Assembly: GCA_963823525.1 (NCBI GenBank)
Contig: CAWGLW010000006.1
Coordinates: 124,001 to 188,000 of the forward strand
Length of the DNA stretch: 64,000 bases
Source: CAWGLW01 sp963823525
GTDB taxonomy: Bacteria > Pseudomonadota > Gammaproteobacteria > Steroidobacterales > Steroidobacteraceae
Direction: 5' to 3'
Part shown: piece after piece, positions 1-8,306 of the stretch
How the letters are laid out: every line of letters starts with the position of its first letter
Position numbering within the stretch: position 1 is the first letter of the stretch
The notes under the pieces: model-generated
Told to the model about the DNA's origin: nothing
Database searches by the model: none
What the model saw: the letters and a program-made list of their open reading frames with translations, nothing else
Made by a program: the position numbers and the translations under genes

Positions 1-145
1 GCACATACGCCCGGTTGGCGCCGATACGGTCCGCCATGATCGCCGCCTGTTTGCGCTCCACCCAGGTCAGCACGGTGCCGAAGGTCAGCAGCAATCCCAC
101 CGCGTAGGCGATGTAGACGAGGCTGACTGCGAGATCCTGTTTCAT
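1..145 (-). CDS. nuoH: NADH-quinone oxidoreductase subunit H, 5' part only (NuoH)
   Basis: This is the N-terminal part of the membrane subunit of complex I that helps form the quinone pocket at the junction of the peripheral and membrane arms. The visible ~48 residues hold one hydrophobic segment followed by WVERKQAAIMADRIGANRA, the characteristic NuoH signature. The ATG overlaps the nuoG stop by one base (TAATG), so the two are translationally coupled. The rest of the gene, and presumably nuoI-nuoN, lie beyond the left edge. The identification is firm despite truncation. Confidence 0.93.
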   Translation of the reverse strand, partial: MKQDLAVSLVYIAYAVGLLLTFGTVLTWVERKQAAIMADRIGANRAYV

Positions 146-1575
146 TACGGGTGACCCCGCGCAGGCGCCGCGAGCGCCTGGAACAGCGCCTCGGCGTGAA
201 TCACCGAGTCTTTCTTCGGGAAGCAGGACTCGAACCCGCTGACCACGCCAGCAAAATTCGTGTAGTGCCCGCTGCGCTCTGTCTGGATGCTGACCGGAAT
301 GAACACGTCCGCATGCCCGTTTTCAGGCGCGAGATAGGAGTTGAGAAAGATCACGCGCGCCTTCGCCGGCAGGCGCGCAAAATCGAAGCCCTCCCCCCAG
401 ACCAGGACGAGGTCGGTCGCGTCACTCAAGACCGGCTCGGCATCGCCGAACAGTTCCCGCGCCCTGGCCGTGTTCGGGTTCTTGTCGGCGCGGATCAGCA
501 GTTCGTCCTCGAGCGGCTCACCTTCCGCGGGCTGCCAGTCATGCTTGACGCAGGCGTGGAACACCTCGCCCAGGTGCGTCTTGAATGCGTCGAGTTCCTC
601 GTTCGAGCCCCAATTTGACACCAGCGCCAGCGGGCGCCGTGCGGCGCTGATCAGGCGACGGGCTTCGTCGATCGCGGCGGCCACAGCGACCGGCTCTCCG
701 CGCAGCATCGGCTCTTCAGCCCGGTTCCGTTCGAAGATCTTCGTCAGGTCCCGGCCCTTATTGCAGATCCATGGCCCGTTGACCGCTGGATTCTCCAGCG
801 GGGTGATCCGCTCTATGCTCGTGTTCTGCTTCGGATCGAGGGCCTTGAGGAACCACTCCTGCTTTCGGTGCCATAGATTGATCGTGCAGCCCCGGCTGCA
901 GCCCGGGCACACCGACGGTGTCGGCTCCAGATACCAGACACGCGACTTGTGCAGGAACTGCCGCGACAACAGCGCGCCTACCGGACAGATGTCGATGATG
1001 TTGTCGGAATACGGGTCATCGCTCAAGGGCCGGTTTTCGACCGGGCGGATATTGGCGACGTCACCGCGCCGCTCGACGCCAAGCGCCATCGACCCGGAAA
1101 TTTCGTGCGTGAATCGCGTGCAGCGCAGACAGAGAATGCAGCGCTCGTTGTCGAGCAGGATGCGGTTCGACAGATTATAGAACTTGGTCGAGTGGACCTT
1201 CTCATCGCTGGACAGCGAACGCTCGCCATTGTACTCGTAGTGGTAATCCTGCAGGGTGCATTCGCCGGCCTTGTCACAGATGCCACAGTCAACCGGGTGA
1301 TTCAGCGTGATGAACTGCAGAATCGCCTTGCGATGAGCCTTCACCTCGTCGGAGTCCGTGAACACCTTCATGCCGCTGGTGACGGGCATGTTGCAGGCGA
1401 TATCGATACCGCGCCCTTCGACCTCCACCAGGCAGACACGGCAATTACCGGCAACCGACAGTTGCGGATGCCAGCAGAAATACGGGATGAAATGACCGTT
1501 CGCCAGCGCCACCTGCAGCACCGTCTGGTCCGCGCTCGCCTCAATGGCCTGCCCGTTTATGAAGATTTCAGGCAT
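145..1575 (-). CDS. nuoG: NADH-quinone oxidoreductase subunit G, short form (NuoG)
   Basis: Peripheral-arm subunit of complex I that carries the iron-sulfur chain from NuoF/E towards NuoI/B. The N-terminus is a [2Fe-2S] ferredoxin domain (Cys around residues 34-62), followed by the His-Cys cluster (HPVDCGICDKAGEC) and a Cys-rich [4Fe-4S] region (CILCLRCTR ... CPVGAL), then a molybdopterin-type [4Fe-4S] motif (CPGCSRGC). At 476 residues it is much shorter than the usual 680-900, because most of the C-terminal molybdopterin-oxidoreductase-like domain is missing; the reading frame is clean and ends directly on nuoH, so this is a compact variant and not a broken gene. Its start overlaps the end of nuoF by 19 bases. 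Confidence 0.93.
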   Translation of the reverse strand: MPEIFINGQAIEASADQTVLQVALANGHFIPYFCWHPQLSVAGNCRVCLVEVEGRGIDIACNMPVTSGMKVFTDSDEVKAHRKAILQFITLNHPVDCGICDKAGECTLQDYHYEYNGERSLSSDEKVHSTKFYNLSNRILLDNERCILCLRCTRFTHEISGSMALGVERRGDVANIRPVENRPLSDDPYSDNIIDICPVGALLSRQFLHKSRVWYLEPTPSVCPGCSRGCTINLWHRKQEWFLKALDPKQNTSIERITPLENPAVNGPWICNKGRDLTKIFERNRAEEPMLRGEPVAVAAAIDEARRLISAARRPLALVSNWGSNEELDAFKTHLGEVFHACVKHDWQPAEGEPLEDELLIRADKNPNTARARELFGDAEPVLSDATDLVLVWGEGFDFARLPAKARVIFLNSYLAPENGHADVFIPVSIQTERSGHYTNFAGVVSGFESCFPKKDSVIHAEALFQALAAPARGHP

Positions 1576-2855
1576 TCGAGGTTTCCGTTCAGGCGTGAGC
1601 GCTTGTGCTCGATGTAGTACTCGAATTCGTCACGGAACTTGTCGAGTATCCCAATGCAGGCGTAGCCGGCGGCATCGCCGAGTCCGCAGATCGTCGTGCC
1701 ATCGTTGAATTTCGAGATGTAGTACAGCCGTTCGATGTCTTCGGGCCGGCCCTCGCCGGCCACGATGCGGTCGATGATCCGGTGCATCCAGCCGGTCCCG
1801 TGGCGGCACGGCGTGCACTGGCCACAGGACTCGTGATGGTAGAAGCGCAGGATCACCTGCAGCAGGCTGACCATGCAGGTGCCCTCGGCAATGACGATCG
1901 TGCCTCCGGAGCCGAGCGTGGAACCCGCATCCCATAAGTCTTCGTGCGAGAGATTCAGATTGGCAATCTCTTTGCCGGTCAGCACGTGCGAAGAGACGCC
2001 ACCGGGAACCACGCACTTGAGGCCGCGTCCGTTGAGCACTCCGCCGCAGTCCTCATTGAGGAACTTCATCCACGGGTAGCCCAGTTCCACTTCGTAGACG
2101 CCCGGCCGGTTGATGTGCCCCGAAACCGAAAACAGTCGCGTGCCCGGGCTCTTCGGCGTACCGACCGCCTTGAACGCCTCGGCACCGTTCCTGATGATCC
2201 AGGCAATGTTTGACAGCGTCTCGACGTTATTGACGACCGTCGGCTTCTGGTAGAGCCCGCGCACGGTCAGGCGCGGTGGACGATTGCGCGGGTAGCTCTT
2301 CTTGCCCTCCAGCGACGCCAGAAGTCCCGACGCCTCACCGGCCACGTAGGCGCCCGCGCCCCGATACACGACGATGTCACAGGCAAAATCGGTGTCGAGT
2401 ATGCCTTCGCCGAAGTAGCCCGCTTCGTACGCCTCCTCGACCGCACCGGCGAGTCGGCGGTACGGCAGGTCGAATTCGCCCCGGATGTAGACGAAGCAGT
2501 TCCTCGCGTTCAGCGCATAGCTGGCGATCAGCATCGACTCCAGCAGCAGGTGAGGGGCGTTCTCGAGAATCCACCGGTCCTTGAACGTGCCGGGCTCACC
2601 TTCGTCCGCGTTTGCAATCAGGTAATGCGCCTGCCCGTCGTCCGGCACGACCACCTGCCATTTGCGGCCCATCGGGAAAGCGGCACCACCGCGGCCCTGC
2701 ACGCCGGCGGCCAATACTTCCTTTGTCACATCGGAGGGTTTCATCGCGGTCAGTGCTTTCTCGAGCGCTGCGTAGCCGCCTCTCGCACGGTACTCGGCCA
2801 GCGTGTGCGAGGTCTCGGTGACCGGAAACGTCATGAAGAGCTGGCGACCGGCCAT
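1557..2855 (-). CDS. nuoF: NADH-quinone oxidoreductase subunit F (NuoF)
   Basis: NADH-oxidising subunit of complex I; binds NADH, FMN and one [4Fe-4S] cluster. Visible motifs: the glycine-rich GRGGAAFPMGRKW, the NADEGEPGTFKDR segment of the FMN/NADH site, and the cluster motif ESCGQCTPCRHG with a later Cys. The chosen ATG lies three bases after the nuoE stop; a second ATG seven codons later is possible. At 432 residues it has normal length. It lies between nuoE and nuoG in the standard order. Confidence 0.95.
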   Translation of the reverse strand: MAGRQLFMTFPVTETSHTLAEYRARGGYAALEKALTAMKPSDVTKEVLAAGVQGRGGAAFPMGRKWQVVVPDDGQAHYLIANADEGEPGTFKDRWILENAPHLLLESMLIASYALNARNCFVYIRGEFDLPYRRLAGAVEEAYEAGYFGEGILDTDFACDIVVYRGAGAYVAGEASGLLASLEGKKSYPRNRPPRLTVRGLYQKPTVVNNVETLSNIAWIIRNGAEAFKAVGTPKSPGTRLFSVSGHINRPGVYEVELGYPWMKFLNEDCGGVLNGRGLKCVVPGGVSSHVLTGKEIANLNLSHEDLWDAGSTLGSGGTIVIAEGTCMVSLLQVILRFYHHESCGQCTPCRHGTGWMHRIIDRIVAGEGRPEDIERLYYISKFNDGTTICGLGDAAGYACIGILDKFRDEFEYYIEHKRSRLNGNLECLKSS

Positions 2856-2857
2856 GG

Positions 2858-3322
2858 CTATTCGAGCCCCTCCAGCAGCGCATCGATCGACTCCCGGGTC
2901 AGATTCTCGTGGTAGGTCTCGTTCACCATCATCATCGGCGCCGTGCCGCAGGAACCAAGGCACTCGGCCGTGCTCAGCGTGTACCGGCCATCCGTCGTGG
3001 TCTCTCCCGGGGCAATGCCGAGTCGCTTTTCGACGTGCGCGAGCAGTGACTCGGCGCCGCGCATTGAGCAGCTGACGTTGTGACACATCTGCAGATGCCA
3101 GCGGCCGATCGGCTTGCGGCGCAGCTGGGTATAGAACGAAAGCACCTCCTCGATCTGTATGCGCGGCACCCCGAGGTAGGCGGTGAGTTCCTCGATATCG
3201 CTGTCGGCAACGAAGCCGCGCTCCTGCTGGATGCGACGCAGGCAGGGCAGCACCAGCGAGGACTCGAAACCCGCCGGGAACCGCTCACGCATCTTCTCGA
3301 ACTCGGGGATCAGGTGTTTCAC
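2858..3322 (-). CDS. nuoE: NADH-quinone oxidoreductase subunit E (NuoE)
   Basis: Thioredoxin-fold [2Fe-2S] subunit of the NADH-dehydrogenase module. The four cluster ligands are visible as CHNVSC (Cx4C) and CLGSC (Cx3C). The start is taken as a GTG that overlaps the nuoD stop (GTGA), giving 154 residues, the usual size. No ATG sits in a sensible upstream position without running deep into nuoD. It is followed three bases later by nuoF. Confidence 0.94.
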   Translation of the reverse strand: MKHLIPEFEKMRERFPAGFESSLVLPCLRRIQQERGFVADSDIEELTAYLGVPRIQIEEVLSFYTQLRRKPIGRWHLQMCHNVSCSMRGAESLLAHVEKRLGIAPGETTTDGRYTLSTAECLGSCGTAPMMMVNETYHENLTRESIDALLEGLE

Positions 3323-4545
3323 CGATCGCACTCCCCGCCGATCATGTTCACCGACCCGAAGCTCGGAATGATGTCGGCGAGCTGGTAGCCGTCGAGCATC
3401 CGGTGCACGCCGCCCATGTGCACAAAGCTCGGGCTGCGCACGTGGACTTTCCACGGCACACCGCCGCCGACGCTGACGATGTAGAAGCCCAGTTCGCCGT
3501 TCGCTCCCTCCTGGGCTGAGTACACTTCGCCCGGCGGCACCTGCGGACCTTCCATGATCAGCTTGAAATGATTGATCAGAGACTCAATCTCCGTGTAGAC
3601 GAGGTGTTTCTCGGGCAACGTACAGCGTCGGTCGTCGACGTTGATCGGGCCGGGTTCGAGCCGCTCGATCAGCTGCCTGATCATGTGCTTTGACTCGTCG
3701 ATCTCGCGCATGCGAACGTAGTACCGGTCGTAGTTATCGCCCTTGATGCCTACCGGCACCTCGAAATCGAGCTCCTCGTAAGCCAGGTAAGGCGTGTCCT
3801 TGCGCAGGTCCCGTGGCGTTCCGGTGGAGCGCAGGACGGGCCCGGTAAAGCCCCAGTTGATCGCCTCCTCCGCCTGCAGCACGCCGACGTTTCGCATGCG
3901 ATCGATGAAAATCCGGTTTCGATCGACCAGTCCGTGGACCCGGTCAACGAAGGTGTCCATTTCGACAAGAATTTCCTCGAGACGCTGCAGCCAGCCATCG
4001 GGCAACTCGCCCGCCAGCCCGCCGATACGGCCATAACTGTAGGTCACCCGCGCACCGGTCAGGTCGGCCAGGTGTTCGTACACGTAGTCGCGAATCGTGA
4101 CGAGGTACAGGAAGGCCGTCATCGCACCGAGTTCCATCAGCGCAGCGGCCACGCAGGTCAGGTGATCGGCCACGCGCGAGTACTCCGCGAGCAGCGTTCG
4201 CAGATACCGGCAACGCGGCGTGATCTCGATTCCCATGAGCTTTTCGACCGCTTCACAGTAGGCGAAGTCATTGATCAGCGCCGAGCAGTAGTTGAGCCGG
4301 TCGACGTAGGGGATCAGGTTGTGCCAGGTGTGCGACTCGCACTCTTTCTCGAAGCCACGGTGCAGGTAGCCGCAGTGCACGTCGGTGCGAACCACGCGCT
4401 CGCCCGACAACTCAGCAACAATCTGTATCGTGCCGTGAGTCGCCGGGTGTGATGGGCCGATATTGACGATCACGGAGCCTTCCGTCGCGCCCTGCTCGAA
4501 GGCGGGACGGATCGGATTGGGCAGTCTGGTCGTCTCTTCGCTCAC
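3319..4545 (-). CDS. nuoD: NADH-quinone oxidoreductase subunit D (NuoD)
   Basis: The 49-kDa-type subunit of complex I, descended from the large subunit of NiFe hydrogenases, which shapes the quinone-binding cavity with NuoB. Family hallmarks are GPSHPATHG near residue 30, the HCGYLHRGFEK segment with the conserved His, and the C-terminal SFVHMGGVHRMLDGYQLADIIPSFGS ending region. It is a stand-alone NuoD (408 residues), not fused to NuoC. The start overlaps the nuoC stop by four bases and its own stop overlaps the nuoE GTG. Confidence 0.95.
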   Translation of the reverse strand: MSEETTRLPNPIRPAFEQGATEGSVIVNIGPSHPATHGTIQIVAELSGERVVRTDVHCGYLHRGFEKECESHTWHNLIPYVDRLNYCSALINDFAYCEAVEKLMGIEITPRCRYLRTLLAEYSRVADHLTCVAAALMELGAMTAFLYLVTIRDYVYEHLADLTGARVTYSYGRIGGLAGELPDGWLQRLEEILVEMDTFVDRVHGLVDRNRIFIDRMRNVGVLQAEEAINWGFTGPVLRSTGTPRDLRKDTPYLAYEELDFEVPVGIKGDNYDRYYVRMREIDESKHMIRQLIERLEPGPINVDDRRCTLPEKHLVYTEIESLINHFKLIMEGPQVPPGEVYSAQEGANGELGFYIVSVGGGVPWKVHVRSPSFVHMGGVHRMLDGYQLADIIPSFGSVNMIGGECDR

Positions 4546-5030
4546 GGCGCCTTCTTCAGGTAGGGGACCAGGGGCTGCTCTTTCTGCTTGGGGTAGTCCT
4601 TGCGAAGCGGGTGACCGACGAAACCTTCGTAAAGCAGCAACGGACGCAGGTCTTCATTGCCGCGAAACCGGATGCCGTACATTTCGTGGCACTCACGTTC
4701 CATGTAGCGCGCCGAGCCATACAGCGGCACGAGCGTATCCACGACCGGATCGGCTGCCGTTACGCGAGTCTTCACGCGCACCCGGACATGATCACCGGTG
4801 GAATAAAAGTGGTAAACGACGTCGAAACGCGGTTCGCGCTCCGGCCAGTCTACGGCCGTTACGTCGAGGAACATGTCGAAGCCGAAAGCTGACTTCAGTG
4901 TGCTGGCGACACCGGCCACTTCGCCGGACTCGACGACGATCACCACGACCCCGTGTTCGAGGCGGGATTCGAGTGCCTTTGCGGCGAGTGCGCTGCTCAG
5001 CCTTGCGAGAATGTCGTCGGCAATGCTCAT
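4542..5030 (-). CDS. nuoC: NADH-quinone oxidoreductase subunit C (NuoC)
   Basis: The 30-kDa-type subunit of complex I, which packs on NuoD in the connecting part of the peripheral arm. The family signature is visible as ERECHEMYGIRFRGNEDLRP followed by a C-terminal LRKDYP motif. It has 162 residues, somewhat short but typical of compact stand-alone NuoC proteins. Start and stop overlap the flanking nuoB and nuoD genes (ATG shares bases with the nuoB stop), in line with one transcript. Confidence 0.94.
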   Translation of the reverse strand: MSIADDILARLSSALAAKALESRLEHGVVVIVVESGEVAGVASTLKSAFGFDMFLDVTAVDWPEREPRFDVVYHFYSTGDHVRVRVKTRVTAADPVVDTLVPLYGSARYMERECHEMYGIRFRGNEDLRPLLLYEGFVGHPLRKDYPKQKEQPLVPYLKKAP

Positions 5031-5536
5031 CAGAAGTTCTGATTCACGATCGGGTGACGATCCCGGGCGATGCGGTCCTGCAGCTTCATGATGCCGTCAA
5101 TCACCATTTCGGGCCGCGGCGGGCAGCCGGGAATGTACAGGTCGACCGGTATGATCTTGTCGATGCCGGGCAGCGCCGCGTAGTTCTGATAAAAACCACC
5201 GCTGGTCGCGCAAACGCCAAAGGCAATGACCCACTTCGGCTCGCACATCTGCTCATAGACTTTCTTCAGGATCGGCGCCTGCTTATGAGCAACCGTGCCG
5301 ACCACCATCAGCAGGTCAGACTGGCGGGGCGTGAATCGCGGAAGCGCAGCACCAAAGCGATCGGTGTCGTAGAGCGTTGAGCTCACCGACATGAATTCCA
5401 TGGCACAGCAGGCGGTTACAAAAGGGTATGGAAACAGCGAGAATTTCCGCGCCCAGCCGACGAACTCGTCTTTCTTGGTTGTCAGGTACTCGAACGCGGC
5501 GCTGCGCGAGTGTCCTGCGGCGGTACTCTCGTTCAT
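5030..5536 (-). CDS. nuoB: NADH-quinone oxidoreductase subunit B (NuoB)
   Basis: Carries cluster N2, the last iron-sulfur centre before quinone. The ligands appear in the expected pattern: the adjacent pair in TACCAMEFM, a Cys in GVCATSGG, and the last in PGCPPRPE. The start is the ATG that overlaps the nuoA stop by four bases; upstream in-frame codons fall inside nuoA. 168 residues, normal length. Confidence 0.95.
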   Translation of the reverse strand: MNESTAAGHSRSAAFEYLTTKKDEFVGWARKFSLFPYPFVTACCAMEFMSVSSTLYDTDRFGAALPRFTPRQSDLLMVVGTVAHKQAPILKKVYEQMCEPKWVIAFGVCATSGGFYQNYAALPGIDKIIPVDLYIPGCPPRPEMVIDGIMKLQDRIARDRHPIVNQNF

Positions 5537-5904
5537 TGCGTGATCTCCTCCAGGAGACCCGTCCGCCAGACGTAGAGCATGATCACCACCAGCAGGAAGA
5601 CGAACAGGCTGAACGTAGCCAGCATGAAATTGGTCAATGGCTGGGCCCCGAGCGCCCAGATGAACAGGAATACGGTCTCGAGGTCGAACAGCACAAAGAC
5701 GATCGCGATCGCGTAGTACTTGACCGGCACGGCTTTGACGTTGCTCTGCTGCACCGGTGTCGCACCGCACTCAAACGGTTCCAGCTTGAGAGCCGTCGGC
5801 ACCGGCTTGGGACCGAGCGCGCGATTAATCCACAAGGTCACCCCGACGAAGCCGAGGATCGCCAGCAGGTACAACAGGAATGACAAATAAGCGTTCACGG
5901 GCAC
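5533..5904 (-). CDS. nuoA: NADH-quinone oxidoreductase subunit A (NuoA)
   Basis: Small membrane subunit of complex I with three predicted helices and the conserved loop EPFECGATP between the first and second. FVLFDLETVFLFIWA marks the second helix. The first gene of the nuo set here. The start is a GTG at the right end; a second in-frame GTG two codons later has an equally good spacing to a GGCGAG sequence, so the exact start is uncertain. 119 bases separate it from the ferredoxin-domain gene upstream. Confidence 0.93.
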   Translation of the reverse strand: MPVNAYLSFLLYLLAILGFVGVTLWINRALGPKPVPTALKLEPFECGATPVQQSNVKAVPVKYYAIAIVFVLFDLETVFLFIWALGAQPLTNFMLATFSLFVFLLVVIMLYVWRTGLLEEITQ

Positions 5905-6023
5905 TCGCCAGACAGTGGGCAGATAATATCCGCATGCATCCCTGAGGCGACCCCACGGAAAACACTTACAGAAACGGCCGGCGAAAGGTGGATGGACCAG
6001 TCACCTGCGCGCATTACCAGGCC
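5905..6023 (-). promoter_or_regulatory. Intergenic gap before nuoA, possible promoter
   Basis: This 119-base gap is the largest break within the minus-strand block. Read on the minus strand it contains TATTAT (forward 5923-5928), a good match to a -10 box about 20 bases before the nuoA start, but no convincing -35 box at the right distance. It may let nuo be transcribed separately from kor/nfn. Weak evidence. Confidence 0.25.
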
Positions 6024-8261
6024 CTACAGGAACGGCTGCGCCCGCTCGATCAGTTCATCCAGCCCGGGTTCCGTTGGATCTGCCGGCTTGCCCGGGTGAA
6101 TGATCGACAACTGGCAGCTCTCGGCCGCCTCGACCAGCTGCCGATACGTGCCCGCCTTGACATCCTTCAGGTAAGCCTGCTTGTTTTCGTTGTACTCGAA
6201 CATCTTGTCGTTTATCTGCGTGCACTCGTTGCAGGAAGAGCAGCGGATCGTCTCGATCCACGCCTCATCCGGTGAGCGCTCGGGCTCCGGCTCGGGCTCC
6301 TGAGCCGCGCCGTCGACCTCGGCCGCTGACACCTTCGCCGCTGCCGCGTCGGCCGCCTCAGCCTCCACCGGGACAGCACCAGCGGCCGACAGCGCCGCGA
6401 TCTCGGCCCGCTTTTCCTCCTCCCATCGTGCCCGCTCCCGGGCGAGCAGGCGATCGGCGTGAGAGTTATGGATACCGCCGAGTTCCTGCAGACGATGCCA
6501 GTTTTCGAGGCAGCGTCGCGCCGCCTGCACCAGGCTGTCGTCGATGATCAGCCGCTGCAGAACGTCATCGCGATCGACGGCCACCAGGCTCGGCACCTTC
6601 TTTTCGAGCGACTCAGGGGAACGGCGCAACCAGTCGTCCAGCGCCAGCATATCGTCGTTCCACGCCGACGGCGGCACTCGTGCAAAGTGGCGGGCATACC
6701 GCGGGTCGGTCGCGACGAAGTCGGCAAGCGTGAATGCGAGTTCTTCGGTCATGCGTTGCAGCGCTGCGTCTGCGTATTCGAACCCGGCGAGCGGCCAGTC
6801 GTGTTCCGGCTGCGGGTTGTCTTCCAGAGAGAACTGCGAGGCCAGGTCGGCGCCGGCCGAAGGATCGTAACTGAAGGCCGGAAAAGCCCGCGACTGCATG
6901 GCTGCTGCGCTGACGAGGTATCGCGGCAGGTCGCTCGAGGGTGGTGCGGCCGGTGTATAGACAGAGAACAGCGCAGCGGTCGGGACGGTCAGTCCCTTGC
7001 GAATTCGATCGTGAAGCTGCAGCAGATTGGAACTGGCCGATTGCAGCACGAAGGTCTCGGTCAACCCGATCGCCAGGCTCGCCAGTTGCACGTTGCGCAC
7101 GCCGAAGGCGAAGTCGCCCCGGCCGATTGCGGACTCCTGCAGGATGTCGTCGGTCTCGACCAGCACCTTGACCGAAATGCCGGACGACAACAGGGCCAGA
7201 AGGTTCGCGTCGGCCGTCGTCGCGGTCGGGCGATTGCGCAGGCAGACGCAGTAGTCCGGGAAGATCTCCATGTCCTTCGCGGACAACGAGCTCTCGTCGA
7301 AGCGCTCAAAAAATGTGTCGTGGTGCGCCTCATCGTAGCGGCCGTCGCATTCGAGCTCGGCGATCGACATCGCCTTGACCAGCTCGGCCATGCCCGGCAG
7401 CCGTTCCTGGAACGCCTGCTGAACCGCGCGACAGGTATCGAAGGCAAACGGATACGGAGGCTCTCCGGGACCGGACGCGTCTGAGGTCGTGCCCGGAAAG
7501 AACCGCTGCGCGCGCAGTGCCGATAAGGCCCACTCGATGCGCCGCCTGCGGCGCTCCGGAAGCCCGTCGGCCGTCGCACCGTGCGCGAGCAGCCTGGCCA
7601 TCGCATTGAAGTCGAACAGTCCCTGCTGGCGCGCACCGATCGAGGTTTTCAGCCGCTCCGGCTGGCGCCCCGCCGCAGAGCGCACGAAGTCGGCGCGCAG
7701 GACGTCACTGAGGCTGACGATCAGCTCGTTGATGTCCGCGCGCACGCGGCCCGTCTTTTCCTGCTGGACGACCTGCCAGGCGTGGGTGAACAGGCGCTCG
7801 GGCATCGCCTCGTCGCAGTCGAGCACGTCGCCATCGACGGCAATCGCCTCGCCCGCGTGCAGCAGTACCTCGGCCAGTTCCGGATTATCCTCGCCGGCCT
7901 GCTGCGCAACGGCCGAGGCCCACAGATCGCTGAGTCGCCCGCGGACGCCGGCCGCGGACGCCCGGCGGATGTCCCGCTCAACGTGCAGGAGCTGCTTGCG
8001 CAGGGCTTCGCCAGCCGGGCCTGCCGGCGCCGCCTCGCGTACCAGTTCGTTGACAATCCCGGTCAGCGACCGGACAAACGGCTCACCGGGAGCGGGCTGC
8101 TCGATCAGCACGACCGGGAAGTCATGACGCAGCCGCGACAGATCGCGGTAGCGGGCCATCAGCGCCGGGCGCAGGCCCAGCTCGTCGATCGCTTCGAGCT
8201 CGCCGGCGGGGCGCTTGCCCGTGAGGTGAAACACCGTCTGTAGCTGTGTCGTCGCGTCCAT
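6024..8261 (-). CDS. Large protein with C-terminal [4Fe-4S] ferredoxin domain, next to korAB
   Basis: Function not recognised as a whole. The last ~75 residues are a single-cluster ferredoxin: Cys674-x2-Cys677-x2-Cys680 and Cys716 followed by the typical IIHPGKP end. Residues ~1-610 have no domain that I can name; they are soluble, helical looking, and rich in acidic residues. An Ala/Glu/Pro-rich linker (about 610-665) joins the two parts. It lies 45 bases after korB in the same direction, so the ferredoxin domain is the likely electron acceptor of KorAB, with the large N-terminal part acting as partner or scaffold. Ordinary KorAB systems use a small free ferredoxin, so a 745-residue carrier is unusual. 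Confidence 0.72.
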   Translation of the reverse strand: MDATTQLQTVFHLTGKRPAGELEAIDELGLRPALMARYRDLSRLRHDFPVVLIEQPAPGEPFVRSLTGIVNELVREAAPAGPAGEALRKQLLHVERDIRRASAAGVRGRLSDLWASAVAQQAGEDNPELAEVLLHAGEAIAVDGDVLDCDEAMPERLFTHAWQVVQQEKTGRVRADINELIVSLSDVLRADFVRSAAGRQPERLKTSIGARQQGLFDFNAMARLLAHGATADGLPERRRRRIEWALSALRAQRFFPGTTSDASGPGEPPYPFAFDTCRAVQQAFQERLPGMAELVKAMSIAELECDGRYDEAHHDTFFERFDESSLSAKDMEIFPDYCVCLRNRPTATTADANLLALLSSGISVKVLVETDDILQESAIGRGDFAFGVRNVQLASLAIGLTETFVLQSASSNLLQLHDRIRKGLTVPTAALFSVYTPAAPPSSDLPRYLVSAAAMQSRAFPAFSYDPSAGADLASQFSLEDNPQPEHDWPLAGFEYADAALQRMTEELAFTLADFVATDPRYARHFARVPPSAWNDDMLALDDWLRRSPESLEKKVPSLVAVDRDDVLQRLIIDDSLVQAARRCLENWHRLQELGGIHNSHADRLLARERARWEEEKRAEIAALSAAGAVPVEAEAADAAAAKVSAAEVDGAAQEPEPEPERSPDEAWIETIRCSSCNECTQINDKMFEYNENKQAYLKDVKAGTYRQLVEAAESCQLSIIHPGKPADPTEPGLDELIERAQPFL

Positions 8262-8306
8262 GTTGAATCTGGTGTCTGTGGGTAGGTGATCCGGCCGCTG
8301 CGGCGC

